From Pyxidicoccus caerfyrddinensis (GTDB lineage: Bacteria > Myxococcota > Myxococcia > Myxococcales > Myxococcaceae): a DNA stretch of 64,000 bases. The stretch is taken from assembly GCF_010894405.1 (NCBI RefSeq), contig NZ_JAAIYA010000034.1, positions 1-64,000 of the forward strand, written 5' to 3'. The notes beneath the pieces are model-generated. The model was not told the DNA's origin and did not search any database. It worked only from the letters and a program-made list of their open reading frames with translations. Every line of letters starts with the position of its first letter. The first letter of the stretch is position 1. Shown piece after piece: positions 8,626 through 17,346 of the stretch. A program made the translations under genes and the position numbers.

Positions 8626-9255
8626 ATGAGGCTCATCGCCCTGCTGCTGGGAAGTGCGCTATTCGCCCTGCCGTCCTCCGCCGACGCTTGTAGCTGTGGC
8701 GGTTGGACTGACCTCCCGACCGCGCTTCGCACGGCACGCGACGAGGCCGGCGTCATCGTTCATGGCCGTGTGGTCTCTGTGGCGTCCCGGCAGGTCCGCA
8801 TCGAAGTCATCGAGGCCTTCAAGGGCGCCACCGGAGGGGCGAAGCTCGTCGTGGACACGGACGACGGCGGCGGTGATTGTAGCTACTCCTTCGAGTCCGG
8901 AGAGGAGTACCTCGTCTACGCCCATCTGTATGAAGGGCGCTTCGCAACCTCCATGTGCACCCGGACCCGGAAGGTCTCGAAGGGAGATGCCGAGCTCGAC
9001 TGGCTCAGGACGGGGAGGCTACCGCCCGTTCCCATGGCGCTCCGGCGCGAGCAGGCCCAGTGCACGCCCAAGGAGCCCATCACGGCCGCCCGGTGCCAGT
9101 GGCTCACGGCCGACCGCGCCATGTGCATGCTCGGCAAGGAGATTCAGCCGCTCGCCCCGGAGACCGCCACGCCGTGGGTGCTCGCCTGCAAGCCCCAGGA
9201 CGGCTTCGAGCGGATCCACATGTGCCAGGTCGTGCCAGGGACGCGATGGGAGTGA
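8626..9255 (+). CDS. Secreted TIMP/netrin-like (NTR fold) protein
   Basis: A 209-residue exported protein. Residues 1-21 are a signal peptide ending in ...SSADA, so the mature protein begins CSCGGW. A Cys-x-Cys at the new N-terminus followed by a strand such as GVIVHGRVVSV is the hallmark of tissue-inhibitor-of-metalloproteinase-like OB folds. Further Cys residues (CSYSF, MCTRTRK) fit disulfides. Bacterial members are uncharacterised; metalloprotease inhibition is one possibility. The C-terminal 70 residues hold four more Cys. No operon partner is evident. Confidence 0.7.
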   Translation: MRLIALLLGSALFALPSSADACSCGGWTDLPTALRTARDEAGVIVHGRVVSVASRQVRIEVIEAFKGATGGAKLVVDTDDGGGDCSYSFESGEEYLVYAHLYEGRFATSMCTRTRKVSKGDAELDWLRTGRLPPVPMALRREQAQCTPKEPITAARCQWLTADRAMCMLGKEIQPLAPETATPWVLACKPQDGFERIHMCQVVPGTRWE

Positions 9256-9256
9256 T

Positions 9257-9355
9257 CCGCCTCTGTGGACACCAACCTTCTGGGATCGCTTCGAGCACGC
9301 GAAGCGGCGCTATGTCCCGGACCGCATCCTCACGCCGGGGCAGGGCACCTTCTGA
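9257..9355 (+). pseudogene. C-terminal tail of an FAD-linked oxidase
   Basis: The frame ending at the TGA at 9353-9355 reads WTPTFWDRFEHAKRRYVPDR then ILTPGQGTF. FAD-binding oxidases of the cytokinin-dehydrogenase/BBE type commonly end with (Y/F)DP-x-x-(V/I)LTPGQGIF. There is no matching upstream sequence: the preceding region is the end of the TIMP-like gene in another frame. Only the last 30 or so residues survive, about 120 bp before the right attachment-site copy. It is probably a chromosomal gene cut by the insertion. Confidence 0.5.
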
Positions 9356-9475
9356 CCCGCGTGTACAGTCGGGCGCGAGCCACCCCGTTGGAGCCATGAG
9401 CCTGCGCTCCCTGCCCCGCGACGGGGGCTTCTCGTTGCCTGTGGTGAGCTGAGCCGCGCTGGAGCGGTAGCGGCA

Positions 9476-9496
9476 GGTTCGATTCCCGCCGCCTCC
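9476..9496 (+). repeat. tRNA/tmRNA 3'-end copy, candidate attachment site (right)
   Basis: Exact 21-base copy of 4248-4268 in the same orientation, followed by A. Its T-stem is imperfect (GCAGG against CCCGC, one A/C mismatch), so it is not part of a functional RNA. Together with the left copy it bounds about 5.2 kb containing an integrase remnant. Confidence 0.6.
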
Positions 9497-9741
9497 ACTC
9501 CGTGTCACCCCAGAAAAGACTCTGGTGCAGTCCCCGCCTGGCCTGCATCTCAGGTGCTGCATCGGCGTGTGCCCGGCAGCTCGCGGATCTTCTGCATCAA
9601 TTTGCGCCTCGTCGGCTCCCTCAACCTGAGGGGGGCCTGCTCGTCCCAACAACATGAACTCGGGGACGAGCCGAACACCCACTCAGGCTGCACCAGGGAA
9701 CCATGAATCTGCTCCCTCTGAACTCTTACAAGGAGTCGTGC

Positions 9742-10266
9742 ATGAAAAGCCGATGGCTGAGCGCAGCGTTTCTCGCGGTGGCACTGGCAGTGAGCGCTTG
9801 CGGAAGCGCGGCGGAGACTGTCGAGCCGGCGCAGGTGTCGGATCCGGACGTCAGCGATTCACGCGATGGCGACGTCCATCAACTGGCTCTTGATTGTGAT
9901 GAGGAGGGCAACTGCCCGGGCGGCTACTACTGCGACGCGAACTGGATCTGTCGTAGCGGAGGAGGGGGTTACGCCACGGGGACCGTCACCGCGAACCCCA
10001 CGGCCGTGTGGATCAACACCAACGTCACGAGCCTCGGCCAGACGCAGATCTGCTGGCAGGTCAACAACGCGTCGACTGGTGAGGTCTGGGTGAGCGATAA
10101 CGGCCAGTCCGAGCTGCTCTTCACCCGGGCTTCGTCTGGCTGCGAGTTCGCGTGGTGGATCCAGGTGGGACACACCTACAGCTTCAGGCTGTATGAAGGC
10201 ACCGCCCACAGCAACCTGCTCTCCACGGTCATCGTCGCAGGCTACGGCTATCAGGCCCTTCGCTGA
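9742..10266 (+). CDS. Small Cys-rich lipoprotein
   Basis: 174 residues. The start at 9742 is chosen because AAGGAG lies six bases upstream and the product opens with a lipoprotein signal peptide (lipobox AVSAC, acylated Cys near residue 20). A short disulfide-like knot follows, with spacing C-x5-C-x5-C-x5-C (CDEEGNCPGGYYC). A C-terminal beta-rich domain contains GQTQICWQVNNASTG and GHTYSFRLYEG, typical of an Ig-like or carbohydrate-binding sandwich. Its function is unknown; it is likely at the outer membrane or cell surface. It starts 245 bp past the right attachment-site copy. Confidence 0.75.
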   Translation: MKSRWLSAAFLAVALAVSACGSAAETVEPAQVSDPDVSDSRDGDVHQLALDCDEEGNCPGGYYCDANWICRSGGGGYATGTVTANPTAVWINTNVTSLGQTQICWQVNNASTGEVWVSDNGQSELLFTRASSGCEFAWWIQVGHTYSFRLYEGTAHSNLLSTVIVAGYGYQALR

Positions 10267-10614
10267 TCATCGCTGCCCGGGAAACTCCGCCGGCACATAC
10301 CTCCTGAGCTCCAGCTCGAGGGCCACGAGGTAGCCGTCCGCGTGTCCGATGCCCGGCAGACCTGCCGTCTGCCGGGCACTCCGTGCCCGGCAGGTCCCTC
10401 CCGAGGAGAAGCCGCGCTGTTCGTTCCCGGGAAGGCCGCGTCCCATGGATGCGCAGTCGGGTGACGGAGGACCCCGGACGGCCGTCGGAAACGGGCGGGA
10501 CCATTGTGCGAGAGGTCCCCGGATGCGATGGCATGGGCTTGGCAGTGGCCCGGGGCACGAGAGGCGGAGAAGGGCTCCACCCACCGTCCTTATCCCCGCT
10601 TCGACGAGGCACAC
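10267..10614. other. Intergenic region with hairpin and a possible gene scrap
   Basis: No convincing gene. A minus-strand frame just after the lipoprotein stop reads GHADGYLVALELELRRYVPA up to a stop at 10267, which looks protein-like and may be the last 30 codons of a lost gene. The perfect hairpin at 10351-10377 is the only other structure seen. Confidence 0.4.
10351..10377. repeat. Perfect 11-bp inverted repeat
   Basis: GCCCGGCAGAC, loop CTGCC, GTCTGCCGGGC. A third half-copy (GCCCGGCAG) follows at 10384-10392. No T-tract follows, so it is not a classic terminator; it could still end the lipoprotein transcript or be an operator or REP-like unit. Confidence 0.55.
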
Positions 10615-13050
10615 ATGTTTGGAGTGACGCAGGACCTACGACTCGCCCTGCGGCTGCTGTTGCGCACTCCCCTGGTGGGGGCCGTCGCCATCCTGTCGCT
10701 CGCGGTAGGCCTCGGGGCCTTCACCTCGAGCTTCACGCTGGTCAACGCACTGTTCCTGCGCCCGCCGCCCTTCACCGCCCCAGAGCAGTTGCTGACGCTG
10801 CAGGCGACCTCCTCGGAGGGCTCCCCGCGCAGCGCCTTCTCGTGGCCCACCCTGCTGGATGTGGCCGAGCATGCCTCGACGCTGCAGGCGGTGGGAGCCT
10901 GGGCCGATCGGCCTCTCTCTCTCGGCGACACGGAGGGCGCGGTGCCAGAGCTCGTCGCGGGGCAGCTCGTCTCCGCAGGCTTCTTCCAAGTGCTGGGCAT
11001 CAAGCCGGTTCTGGGCCGGCTGCTCACCCCCGAGGATGACGCGGCGGGCGCCGCGCCGGTGGTGGTGCTGGGCCACGGGCTGTGGACGCGGCGCTTCGGG
11101 GCGAATCCCGCGGTGCTGGGCGCGACGGTGCGCCTCAACAGCCAGTCCTTTACCGTGGTGGGCATCGCGCCCCCGGACTTCCATGGCCCCAGTGTGACGG
11201 TATCGCGCGAGGCCTGGGTCAGCGTGTCGCAGCAGCCCCGCATCCTGCCCGGGCGTGCGCTGCTCGAGGCGCGGGGAGGCGGCTGGCTCGAGGCCATCGT
11301 TCGCGTGAAGGAGGGCGTGAGTCCGCGGGCCGCCGAGGCGGAGCTCGCCGCGCTGGGCCAGTCGCTCGCGCTCGCCCACCCGGACACGCTGCGCAACCGC
11401 GGCATTCGGGCGCACTCGCTCGGCAACGTGGAGCGCGAGCTGCAGCAGCCCTTGTCCGCGCTCGCCGCCGTGCTCCTGGTCGCCACAGGGCTCATCCTCG
11501 TCATCACCTGCGTCAACGTCTCAGGGGTCCTGCTCGCGCGCGCCATTGCGCGCCAGCGCGAGATTGCCGTGCGGCTCGTGCTGGGCGCAGGCCGCGGGCG
11601 GCTCGTGCGCCAGCTGCTCACCGAGGCCCTGCTCCTCTTCATTCTCGGTGGCGCGGGAGGGTTGCTCCTGTCCGTCTGGGCCACCGACGCGCTGCTTGCG
11701 TTCGAGCTGCCCATCCCGGTCCATGTCGCGATCGACCTGCGGCCCGACGCCCGGGTGATGCTCTTCGCGCTCCTCAGCGCGCTCGCCTGCGGCGCGCTCT
11801 TCGGCCTGGTGCCCTCCCTGCGCGGTGCGCGCGGCGACCTGATGCCCGTGCTCAAGGGGGATGCTTCTGGCAACAAGCGTGGCTCGCGCCTGCGGGCCTT
11901 CTTCGTGGTGAGCCAGCTGGCCTTCACGCTCGTGCTGCTCACGGGCTCCGGGCTGCTGATGCGCGCCGTGCAGCACACGCGGGGGCTGGAGCTGGGCTTC
12001 CGCCCGGACGGCGTGGTGATGGCCTCGGTGGACCTGCGCACGGGCGGGTTGGACCCTCAGCACGGGCCTGCCTACTGGAGCGCGCTGGTGGAGCGGCTCT
12101 CGGCGCTGCCCGGGGTGGAGGCCGCGGGCCTGGCCTCGGTGGCGCCGCTGGACATGGGCCGGCGCACCGAGTCGCTCGAGGTGCCGGGACTGCCTCCGCC
12201 GCCGGGGGAGACGGCCTTCGAGGTGGACTACTCCGAGCTGACGCCGGGCACCTTCGCGCTGCTCGGCATCCCGCTGGTGCAGGGGCGCGACGTGAGCGCG
12301 GCCGATAGCGCCGAGTCCCTGCACGTCGCGGTGGTGAACCAGTCCTTCGTCCGCCGCTACCTGCCGGAGGGAAACCCCGTGGGCCGCACCCTCACGCTGG
12401 GCAAGACGCAGGTGCAGGTGGTGGGCGTGGTGCGCGACGCGATGTACCACGACTGGGGTGATGTGCCCCGGCCCGCGGTGTGGGCGCCCATCGCGCAGAG
12501 CTACACGGGCAACGCGGCCGTGATGCTGCGCACCCGCGACGGGGACGAGGCGCGTGCGCTGGCGCTGCTTCGCGAGGGCCTGCGCGTGCAGGAACCGGTG
12601 CTCGCCCCGATGATGATGCGGCCGCTGCGCGAGCACATGGGGCTCGCGTTGCTCCCGCAGAAGGTGGGGGGCACGGTGGCCGGAGTGCTCGGGCTGGTGG
12701 GGCTGCTGCTCGCGAGCCTCGGCCTCTACGGTGTCGTCGCGTACGCGGTGAGCGTGCGGACTCGGGAGCTCGGTATCCGCATGGCGCTCGGGGCGAGCGG
12801 GGAAGAGGTGGTGGGCCTCGTGCTGCGGCAGGGCCTGCGCCTCGCGCTGGTGGGCGTCGCAGTGGGGGTGGGGCCCGCGCTCGCGGTGGGGCAGGCGCTG
12901 CGCGGGATGCTGGTCGGGTTGAGCCCCGCGGACCCGCTCACCGTGGGCGGCCTCGCACTGCTGCTCATCGGGGTCGCGGTCTTCGCCAGCTGGTTGCCCG
13001 CGCGCCGCGCGTCGCGGGTGGACCCCCAGGTCGCGCTGAGGGCGGAATAG
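10615..13050 (+). CDS. ADOP-family ABC transporter permease (MacB/FtsX type)
   Basis: 811 residues from the ATG at 10615, chosen because the protein then opens FGVTQDLRLALRLLLRTP, the usual start of this family; 37 residues of upstream open frame are not protein-like. One transmembrane helix is followed by a large MacB periplasmic core domain and a three-helix FtsX domain (about 275-400). A second periplasmic region and a second FtsX unit (about 690-805, starting GLVGLLLASLGLYGVVAYAV) complete the duplicated layout of acidobacterial-type orphan permeases. No ATPase gene is adjacent, as is typical. Such proteins probably act in mechanotransmission or export at the inner membrane; the substrate is unknown. 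Confidence 0.85.
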   Translation: MFGVTQDLRLALRLLLRTPLVGAVAILSLAVGLGAFTSSFTLVNALFLRPPPFTAPEQLLTLQATSSEGSPRSAFSWPTLLDVAEHASTLQAVGAWADRPLSLGDTEGAVPELVAGQLVSAGFFQVLGIKPVLGRLLTPEDDAAGAAPVVVLGHGLWTRRFGANPAVLGATVRLNSQSFTVVGIAPPDFHGPSVTVSREAWVSVSQQPRILPGRALLEARGGGWLEAIVRVKEGVSPRAAEAELAALGQSLALAHPDTLRNRGIRAHSLGNVERELQQPLSALAAVLLVATGLILVITCVNVSGVLLARAIARQREIAVRLVLGAGRGRLVRQLLTEALLLFILGGAGGLLLSVWATDALLAFELPIPVHVAIDLRPDARVMLFALLSALACGALFGLVPSLRGARGDLMPVLKGDASGNKRGSRLRAFFVVSQLAFTLVLLTGSGLLMRAVQHTRGLELGFRPDGVVMASVDLRTGGLDPQHGPAYWSALVERLSALPGVEAAGLASVAPLDMGRRTESLEVPGLPPPPGETAFEVDYSELTPGTFALLGIPLVQGRDVSAADSAESLHVAVVNQSFVRRYLPEGNPVGRTLTLGKTQVQVVGVVRDAMYHDWGDVPRPAVWAPIAQSYTGNAAVMLRTRDGDEARALALLREGLRVQEPVLAPMMMRPLREHMGLALLPQKVGGTVAGVLGLVGLLLASLGLYGVVAYAVSVRTRELGIRMALGASGEEVVGLVLRQGLRLALVGVAVGVGPALAVGQALRGMLVGLSPADPLTVGGLALLLIGVAVFASWLPARRASRVDPQVALRAE

Positions 13051-13062
13051 GGCTCCGCCCTG

Positions 13063-13079
13063 ACCGGGTGGGGCCCGGT
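13063..13079 (+). terminator. Weak terminator-like hairpin after the permease gene
   Basis: ACCGGG, loop TGGGG, CCCGGT, followed by TTCGG. A second small stem (AGGGC/GCCCT) overlaps the stop codon. There is no run of T residues, so intrinsic termination is uncertain. Confidence 0.3.
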
Positions 13080-13080
13080 T

Positions 13081-13416
13081 TCGGGGCCTTCGGGGAACTC
13101 GGGATGGCAGCTTCGAGAGGGCGTACTGGCTCACCCCGCGGAGCGCGAGCTCCGTGCAGATCTTCCCCCACACATAGGGCGTCATCGTGGCCAGACTTCT
13201 GGCTGGATTTGCGAGATGTCGCTTGCCATTGAATTGCATCGAGAGGTGATGTGGAAACCCCTTACAGGAGCTTTGAGTCAGTCGGCAGAAGAGTGATTGG
13301 AAGTCCATTACTGCTCAGCCGAGACCTACCCGGGTCTGATTCGAGAACACCCGGGCCGTGCCACCCTTCGTCCCGCTGTGCACAGGGCTGTGATCGCCTG
13401 AACCGAAGGAGGGAAC
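13081..13416. other. Intergenic region before a secreted-protein gene
   Basis: No gene called. A minus-strand ATG at about 13187 opens TPYVWGKICTELALRGVSQY, which looks protein-like, but it runs on antisense to the permease gene and has no family signature. The promoter of the downstream secreted protein should lie here; I could not assign -35/-10 boxes confidently. Confidence 0.35.
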
Positions 13417-13875
13417 ATGAAGCGATTCCAATGGTACGTCATGGGAAGTGTCCTCACGGTCGGTCTCCTGGGACTTGCGCACGATGCATTTGGCGAGGTT
13501 CCCGCAGCGGAGTCTTCGACGAACTCCCAATGCAAGCCGCGCATGCTGAAGGGCAGTTACGTCTATGCGAACAGTGGGTTCGTCGTGAGTGGGTCCGACC
13601 AGGTCCCCTTCGCACAGGCCGGTCGTGACGTCTTCAACGGGGATGGGACCTTTACCGGTGCGGCGACCGTCAATACCAATGGTGCGATAGCGCGCATCGT
13701 CTACTCGGGCACCTACACCCTCAATCCCGACTGCAGCGGCGCCGCGACGCTCACCGACAACCTCGGAGGCATTTCGCACTTCGACTTATTCGTCTCGAAC
13801 AGCGGGACGGTCCTGACCTACGTCCAGACCGACGCAGACTACGTCACCGCCACCTTCGAGCTACGACGGGACTAG
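13417..13875 (+). CDS. Small secreted beta-rich protein
   Basis: 152 residues preceded by a strong ribosome binding site (AAGGAGG, 5 bases from the ATG). Residues 1-26 are a signal peptide ending near DAFG. The mature part has the pattern GSYVYANSGFV, FNGDGTFTGAATVNTNG, GTYTLNPDCSGAATL and a late TVLTYVQTDADYVTATFEL. This resembles an uncharacterised class of secreted bacterial proteins with G-x-Y/F-D-G-D-G-T-F strands. Two Cys (in NSQCKPRM and NPDCSG) could form a disulfide. Monocistronic; role unknown. Confidence 0.75.
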   Translation: MKRFQWYVMGSVLTVGLLGLAHDAFGEVPAAESSTNSQCKPRMLKGSYVYANSGFVVSGSDQVPFAQAGRDVFNGDGTFTGAATVNTNGAIARIVYSGTYTLNPDCSGAATLTDNLGGISHFDLFVSNSGTVLTYVQTDADYVTATFELRRD

Positions 13876-14149
13876 GCTGGGTTCGGCTCCACCTCGACGC
13901 TGTCTCCGCCGGCCCGCTCACCTCTTCCGGCTTCGGCTCTGCCCCTCCTTGAGGGCGCAGGACTTGCGCCCGCTTCGAGTTACAGGAGGGGCACACCCCG
14001 CGCCCCTTGTACCGAGGACGCGGCGACGCCTGAGGCCGTCCTTTCAGCGCGAGTCGCGCTCGAACGTACGGGAAGGCGGCCGCCCCCCTGGCTGCTCAGT
14101 GGACGTGGGGCCCGGCCCTGCGATGTACGGAGTGCCTACCCTTCGGGGC

Positions 14150-15073
14150 ATGACACGCTCAGAGACGGAGACAGCCAGCATCCTGCTGGTGGATGACATC
14201 CCGGCCAACCTGGTGGCGCTGGAGGCCATCCTGGTGCCGCTGGGCCAGCGCCTGGTGCTGGCTCGCTCGGGGCGGGAGGCGCTGGCGGCGCTGCTGCAGC
14301 AGGACTTCGCCTGCATCTTGCTCGACGTGCAGATGCCGGGGATGGACGGCTTCGAGACGGCCCGGCTCATCAAGGGACGGGAGCGCACGCGCCACGTGCC
14401 CATCCTCTTCATCACCGCCTTTTCCGGCGAGGATTCGCTGGTGCAGCGGGGCTACGCGCAAGGCGCGGTCGACTACATCGTGAAGCCCTTCAACCCGGAC
14501 ATGCTGCGCACCAAGGTGGCGGTGTTCGTGGACCTCTATCTCCAGTCGCAGCACCTGCGCCGGCACGAGGGGCTGTTGCGCGACCGGGAGCGCGAGGTGA
14601 TGGGGCGCGAGGCCGAGGAGCGGCTCAGGACCGCGGCGCTGGACGAGCTGCAACTGGCCCCCGAGCCGCTGGTGCTCACCGATGCGCTCATGGCCGCCGC
14701 CCCGGTGCCGATGGCCATCCTCTCCCCGGAGCTGCGCGTGCTGCGCGTCAACGACGCCTGGGCCCAGCTGTGGGAGACCAGCGCCGCCATCCTCTCCGGG
14801 CGCCGGGTGAGCGAGGTGTCGCCCGTCCTGGCCCAGGACCTCGAGGTCCCCGTTTCCCAGGTTCTCTCCTCGGGGCGGCCCCTGACCGACCTCCACCTGG
14901 TGCCCGCACAGCGCGACGGCACCCGCGGCAAAGCCCGCCTGCTGGCGAGCTACTTCCCGCTCTCGGCGCGCGAGGGCGCCCCGTCCGCGGTCGGCGTGCT
15001 CTTGCACTCGGAGTCCAGCGAGCTCACGCAGCCCTCCCACCCTGAAGCCCACCACTCGCGCAGCGTGCACTGA
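14150..15073 (+). CDS. Response regulator with receiver and PAS-like domain
   Basis: 307 residues from the ATG at 14150, just before the receiver domain; an in-frame ATG at 14123 is possible. Receiver, about 8-125: acidic pocket in LLVDDIP, phospho-acceptor Asp in ILLDVQMPGMDG, Thr in FITAF and Lys in YIVKPFNPDML. A charged linker helix follows. A PAS-like sensor region comes next (VPMAILSPELRVLRVNDAWA ... LASYFPLSA). There is no DNA-binding or catalytic output domain, so it probably signals through protein contact or phosphorelay. No kinase gene is adjacent. Confidence 0.8.
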   Translation: MTRSETETASILLVDDIPANLVALEAILVPLGQRLVLARSGREALAALLQQDFACILLDVQMPGMDGFETARLIKGRERTRHVPILFITAFSGEDSLVQRGYAQGAVDYIVKPFNPDMLRTKVAVFVDLYLQSQHLRRHEGLLRDREREVMGREAEERLRTAALDELQLAPEPLVLTDALMAAAPVPMAILSPELRVLRVNDAWAQLWETSAAILSGRRVSEVSPVLAQDLEVPVSQVLSSGRPLTDLHLVPAQRDGTRGKARLLASYFPLSAREGAPSAVGVLLHSESSELTQPSHPEAHHSRSVH

Positions 15074-15373
15074 GGAGGCTCCAGGGGGCGGAGTCGAGGC
15101 CAGCGCCTGTCACATCCGTCACCTGGCACCTCTATCCAACGCCGGCGACCGCGCACCGCGGCTCGCCATGGCCCAGGAGAACGGCACTCGCGCTATTGAC
15201 CACGACAGTTGCGCCGCGGTGCACACGCCTCCTGTCGACCCGAGTGTCCGCGACTTCACGGCGGGCAACAACACGCCCCTCGATTGCAGGGAGTTTCATG
15301 CATGGACTCGGGTCGCGGCGGGAGCTGCTGGCACGTGCACGGCAAGCCAACTGCCCACGAAGGAGAATCGAGC
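15074..15373. other. Intergenic region upstream of the GH5 gene
   Basis: About 300 bases with open frames on both strands but no protein-like composition, ribosome binding site or recognisable motif until AAGGAG at 15360, which serves the GH5 gene. Confidence 0.4.
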
Positions 15374-17269
15374 ATGCGGTCAAACGCGTATCGGGAGTTG
15401 GGTTCCTCGCTGCTGGTCCTGGTGTCACTGGCCCTGTTCGGAGGATGTGGGCGTGACTCCCGCGCTGCGGACCTCGACCTCGAGGACCCTCCGCCGCAGG
15501 AGGTGTCGGTATGTCCGAGCAGCAGCACCTACGAGGCAGAGTCCATGTCGCATTCGACCGGTGGAGCGACCGCGGGCGGCTGGAACATCTGGAGTAATGG
15601 CTACATCTCCACGAACCACACCTTCGCCTCGGGCTCGACGCCCCTGAAAGTGACGGCGCGCGGCACCGTGGCTGCCGGGGTGTGGCCGCAGATGACGGTG
15701 GCGGTCGGCGGCACGTTGATAGGGTCGGTTGCGGTCAACACGACGACCTACAAGGAGTACGTGTTCACCTACAACGCCACGGCGGGCTCGCGGGAAATCC
15801 GTGTGTCCTTCACCAACGATGGCATGTCGGGCAGCGAGGACCGCAACCTGCTCGTCGACAAGGTCGTCGTCGACTGTCCGGTGGGGGGCTGCGCGGGCTC
15901 GGCCTTTGCCATCTCGGAGCCGCTGTGGCTGGACAAGGTGGAAGTGCAAGCAGGCCAGTCCCTCACGGGCAAGGTCACCTACCAGAACTGCACGAGCGCG
16001 GCAGTCTCGGTGCAGCAGGTGATGATCGCGGCTCGCCGCCCGGGCGCATCGCACGGTGGCGGGCCGTACGACGACCTGACGCCGGTCCAGGGCCCGGTCA
16101 GCGTCCCGGTGGGCGGGACCCTGACGCTGACCGCATCGCGCGACTTCACCGCCTCCGACCCCGTGGGCTCCTGGGTGAGCTACGCGACCTGGCAGGACGC
16201 CACCGGGGCCTGGCACGACGGCCCCGAGGTCTCGTTCACGGTCTCCGCGCCAGACACCTCCCTGCCCGGGACCTACACCACGGGCGTGCTCTTTCGCGGC
16301 ATCAACAGGGCCGGGCCCGAGTATGGCAACGACTGGGATGGCTGGACGGGCCAGACCTATTACGAGCTACCGACGGCAAGCCAGACGGCCAGCGAGCTCG
16401 CGTATTTCAAGTCCAAGGGGTTCAACACCATCCGCCTTCCCATCTCGTGGGAGCGGGTGCAGCACACGTTGAACGGGCCACTCACGCCCTCGTACGTGTC
16501 GGGGATGATGGCCTACATCAACGCGGCGACGACCGAAGGCTTCTACGTCATCCTCGACCTTCACAACTACAACCGCTACGCGGAGAACACCCACGACGCG
16601 GCTGGCGTGCAGGTGCCCGGATATGTCCAGCGCGTGATGGGGGATGGAGTCCTGACACCCGCACATCTGGCGGACGTCTGGGTCAAGCTGACGAACCTCG
16701 TGCTGGCGAACCCCAAGGTCATCTTGAACCTGATGAACGAGTCTCACGACTTCCCGCTGACCTCGACGCAGTGGTTCGCGGCCATCCAGACGGTGATGGA
16801 TGCAATCCGCGCCACCGGTTCCACGCACCTCATCCTGGTGCCGAACAGCCGCTCCTCGGACGTGGACCACTGGGACACGTACGCGCCCAATGGCGGTCCC
16901 CTGGACTCGGTCGCGGCGCTGGCCATCCACGACAGCGCGAACAACTACGCGTTCGACATGCACGCCTATCAGGACCATCCCTCGTCCGGTTCCTCCTATG
17001 CCAACCTCGTGTCGACGGTCACGACCTGGGCGAGGACCCACAATCGAAAGCTGTTCTTGTCCGAGCTGGGGGCTGTGTCAGGCACGGCCAATGGCGCGAG
17101 CGCAATCGGCGGCCTCCTGACGTACATGAACAGCAACAACGATGTCTGGCTGGGATGGACGCCCTGGGACCTTGCGCCGTATTCGCTCACGAGCGGCGCT
17201 CACACCGCCGACGCTCCGTCGATGGCGTGGTACACGCCGTTCCTCGTGCCGAACATCCTCGGGAACTGA
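15374..17269 (+). CDS. GH5-family glycoside hydrolase lipoprotein with carbohydrate-binding module
   Basis: 631 residues. The start at 15374 is supported by AAGGAG eight bases upstream and a lipoprotein signal (lipobox LFGGC, Cys25). Domains: a xylan-binding-type CBM (about 45-165; YEAESMSHSTGG ... DRNLLVDKVVVDC), an Ig-like linker domain (about 175-295) and a GH5 TIM barrel (about 305-625). The barrel opens FRGINRAGPEY; the likely acid/base is Glu in LNLMNESHDF and the nucleophile is Glu in LFLSELGA. It would hydrolyse a beta-glycan (cellulose, mannan or xylan; not decidable here) at the cell surface. The ribosome binding site and lipobox rule out the upstream in-frame starts. Confidence 0.85.
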   Translation: MRSNAYRELGSSLLVLVSLALFGGCGRDSRAADLDLEDPPPQEVSVCPSSSTYEAESMSHSTGGATAGGWNIWSNGYISTNHTFASGSTPLKVTARGTVAAGVWPQMTVAVGGTLIGSVAVNTTTYKEYVFTYNATAGSREIRVSFTNDGMSGSEDRNLLVDKVVVDCPVGGCAGSAFAISEPLWLDKVEVQAGQSLTGKVTYQNCTSAAVSVQQVMIAARRPGASHGGGPYDDLTPVQGPVSVPVGGTLTLTASRDFTASDPVGSWVSYATWQDATGAWHDGPEVSFTVSAPDTSLPGTYTTGVLFRGINRAGPEYGNDWDGWTGQTYYELPTASQTASELAYFKSKGFNTIRLPISWERVQHTLNGPLTPSYVSGMMAYINAATTEGFYVILDLHNYNRYAENTHDAAGVQVPGYVQRVMGDGVLTPAHLADVWVKLTNLVLANPKVILNLMNESHDFPLTSTQWFAAIQTVMDAIRATGSTHLILVPNSRSSDVDHWDTYAPNGGPLDSVAALAIHDSANNYAFDMHAYQDHPSSGSSYANLVSTVTTWARTHNRKLFLSELGAVSGTANGASAIGGLLTYMNSNNDVWLGWTPWDLAPYSLTSGAHTADAPSMAWYTPFLVPNILGN

Positions 17270-17346
17270 CCCAGCCCCTCGACATTCGAATTTCCCCCGT
17301 GCTAGCCCACGACCTTCTTCTTCGGTGCTCAACAGCAGGAGGGGTG

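Noticed and set aside
10229..10612. Three overlapping minus-strand open frames between the lipoprotein and permease genes
   Set aside because: Arg/Pro/Ser-rich with no start signals; only the last 30 residues of one frame look protein-like, noted as a possible relic.
13081..13187. Small minus-strand gene starting TPYVWGKICTEL
   Set aside because: Protein-like for about 25 residues only, then runs antisense through the permease gene; no family or ribosome binding site support.
13200..13240. Sigma-54 promoter before the secreted-protein gene
   Set aside because: A TGGC...TTGC pair is present but its spacing is two bases short of the -24/-12 consensus.
15682..17346. Upstream in-frame extension of the 17347 lipoprotein
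   Set aside because: It overlaps the GH5 gene in another frame; the ribosome binding site and lipobox place the start at 17347.
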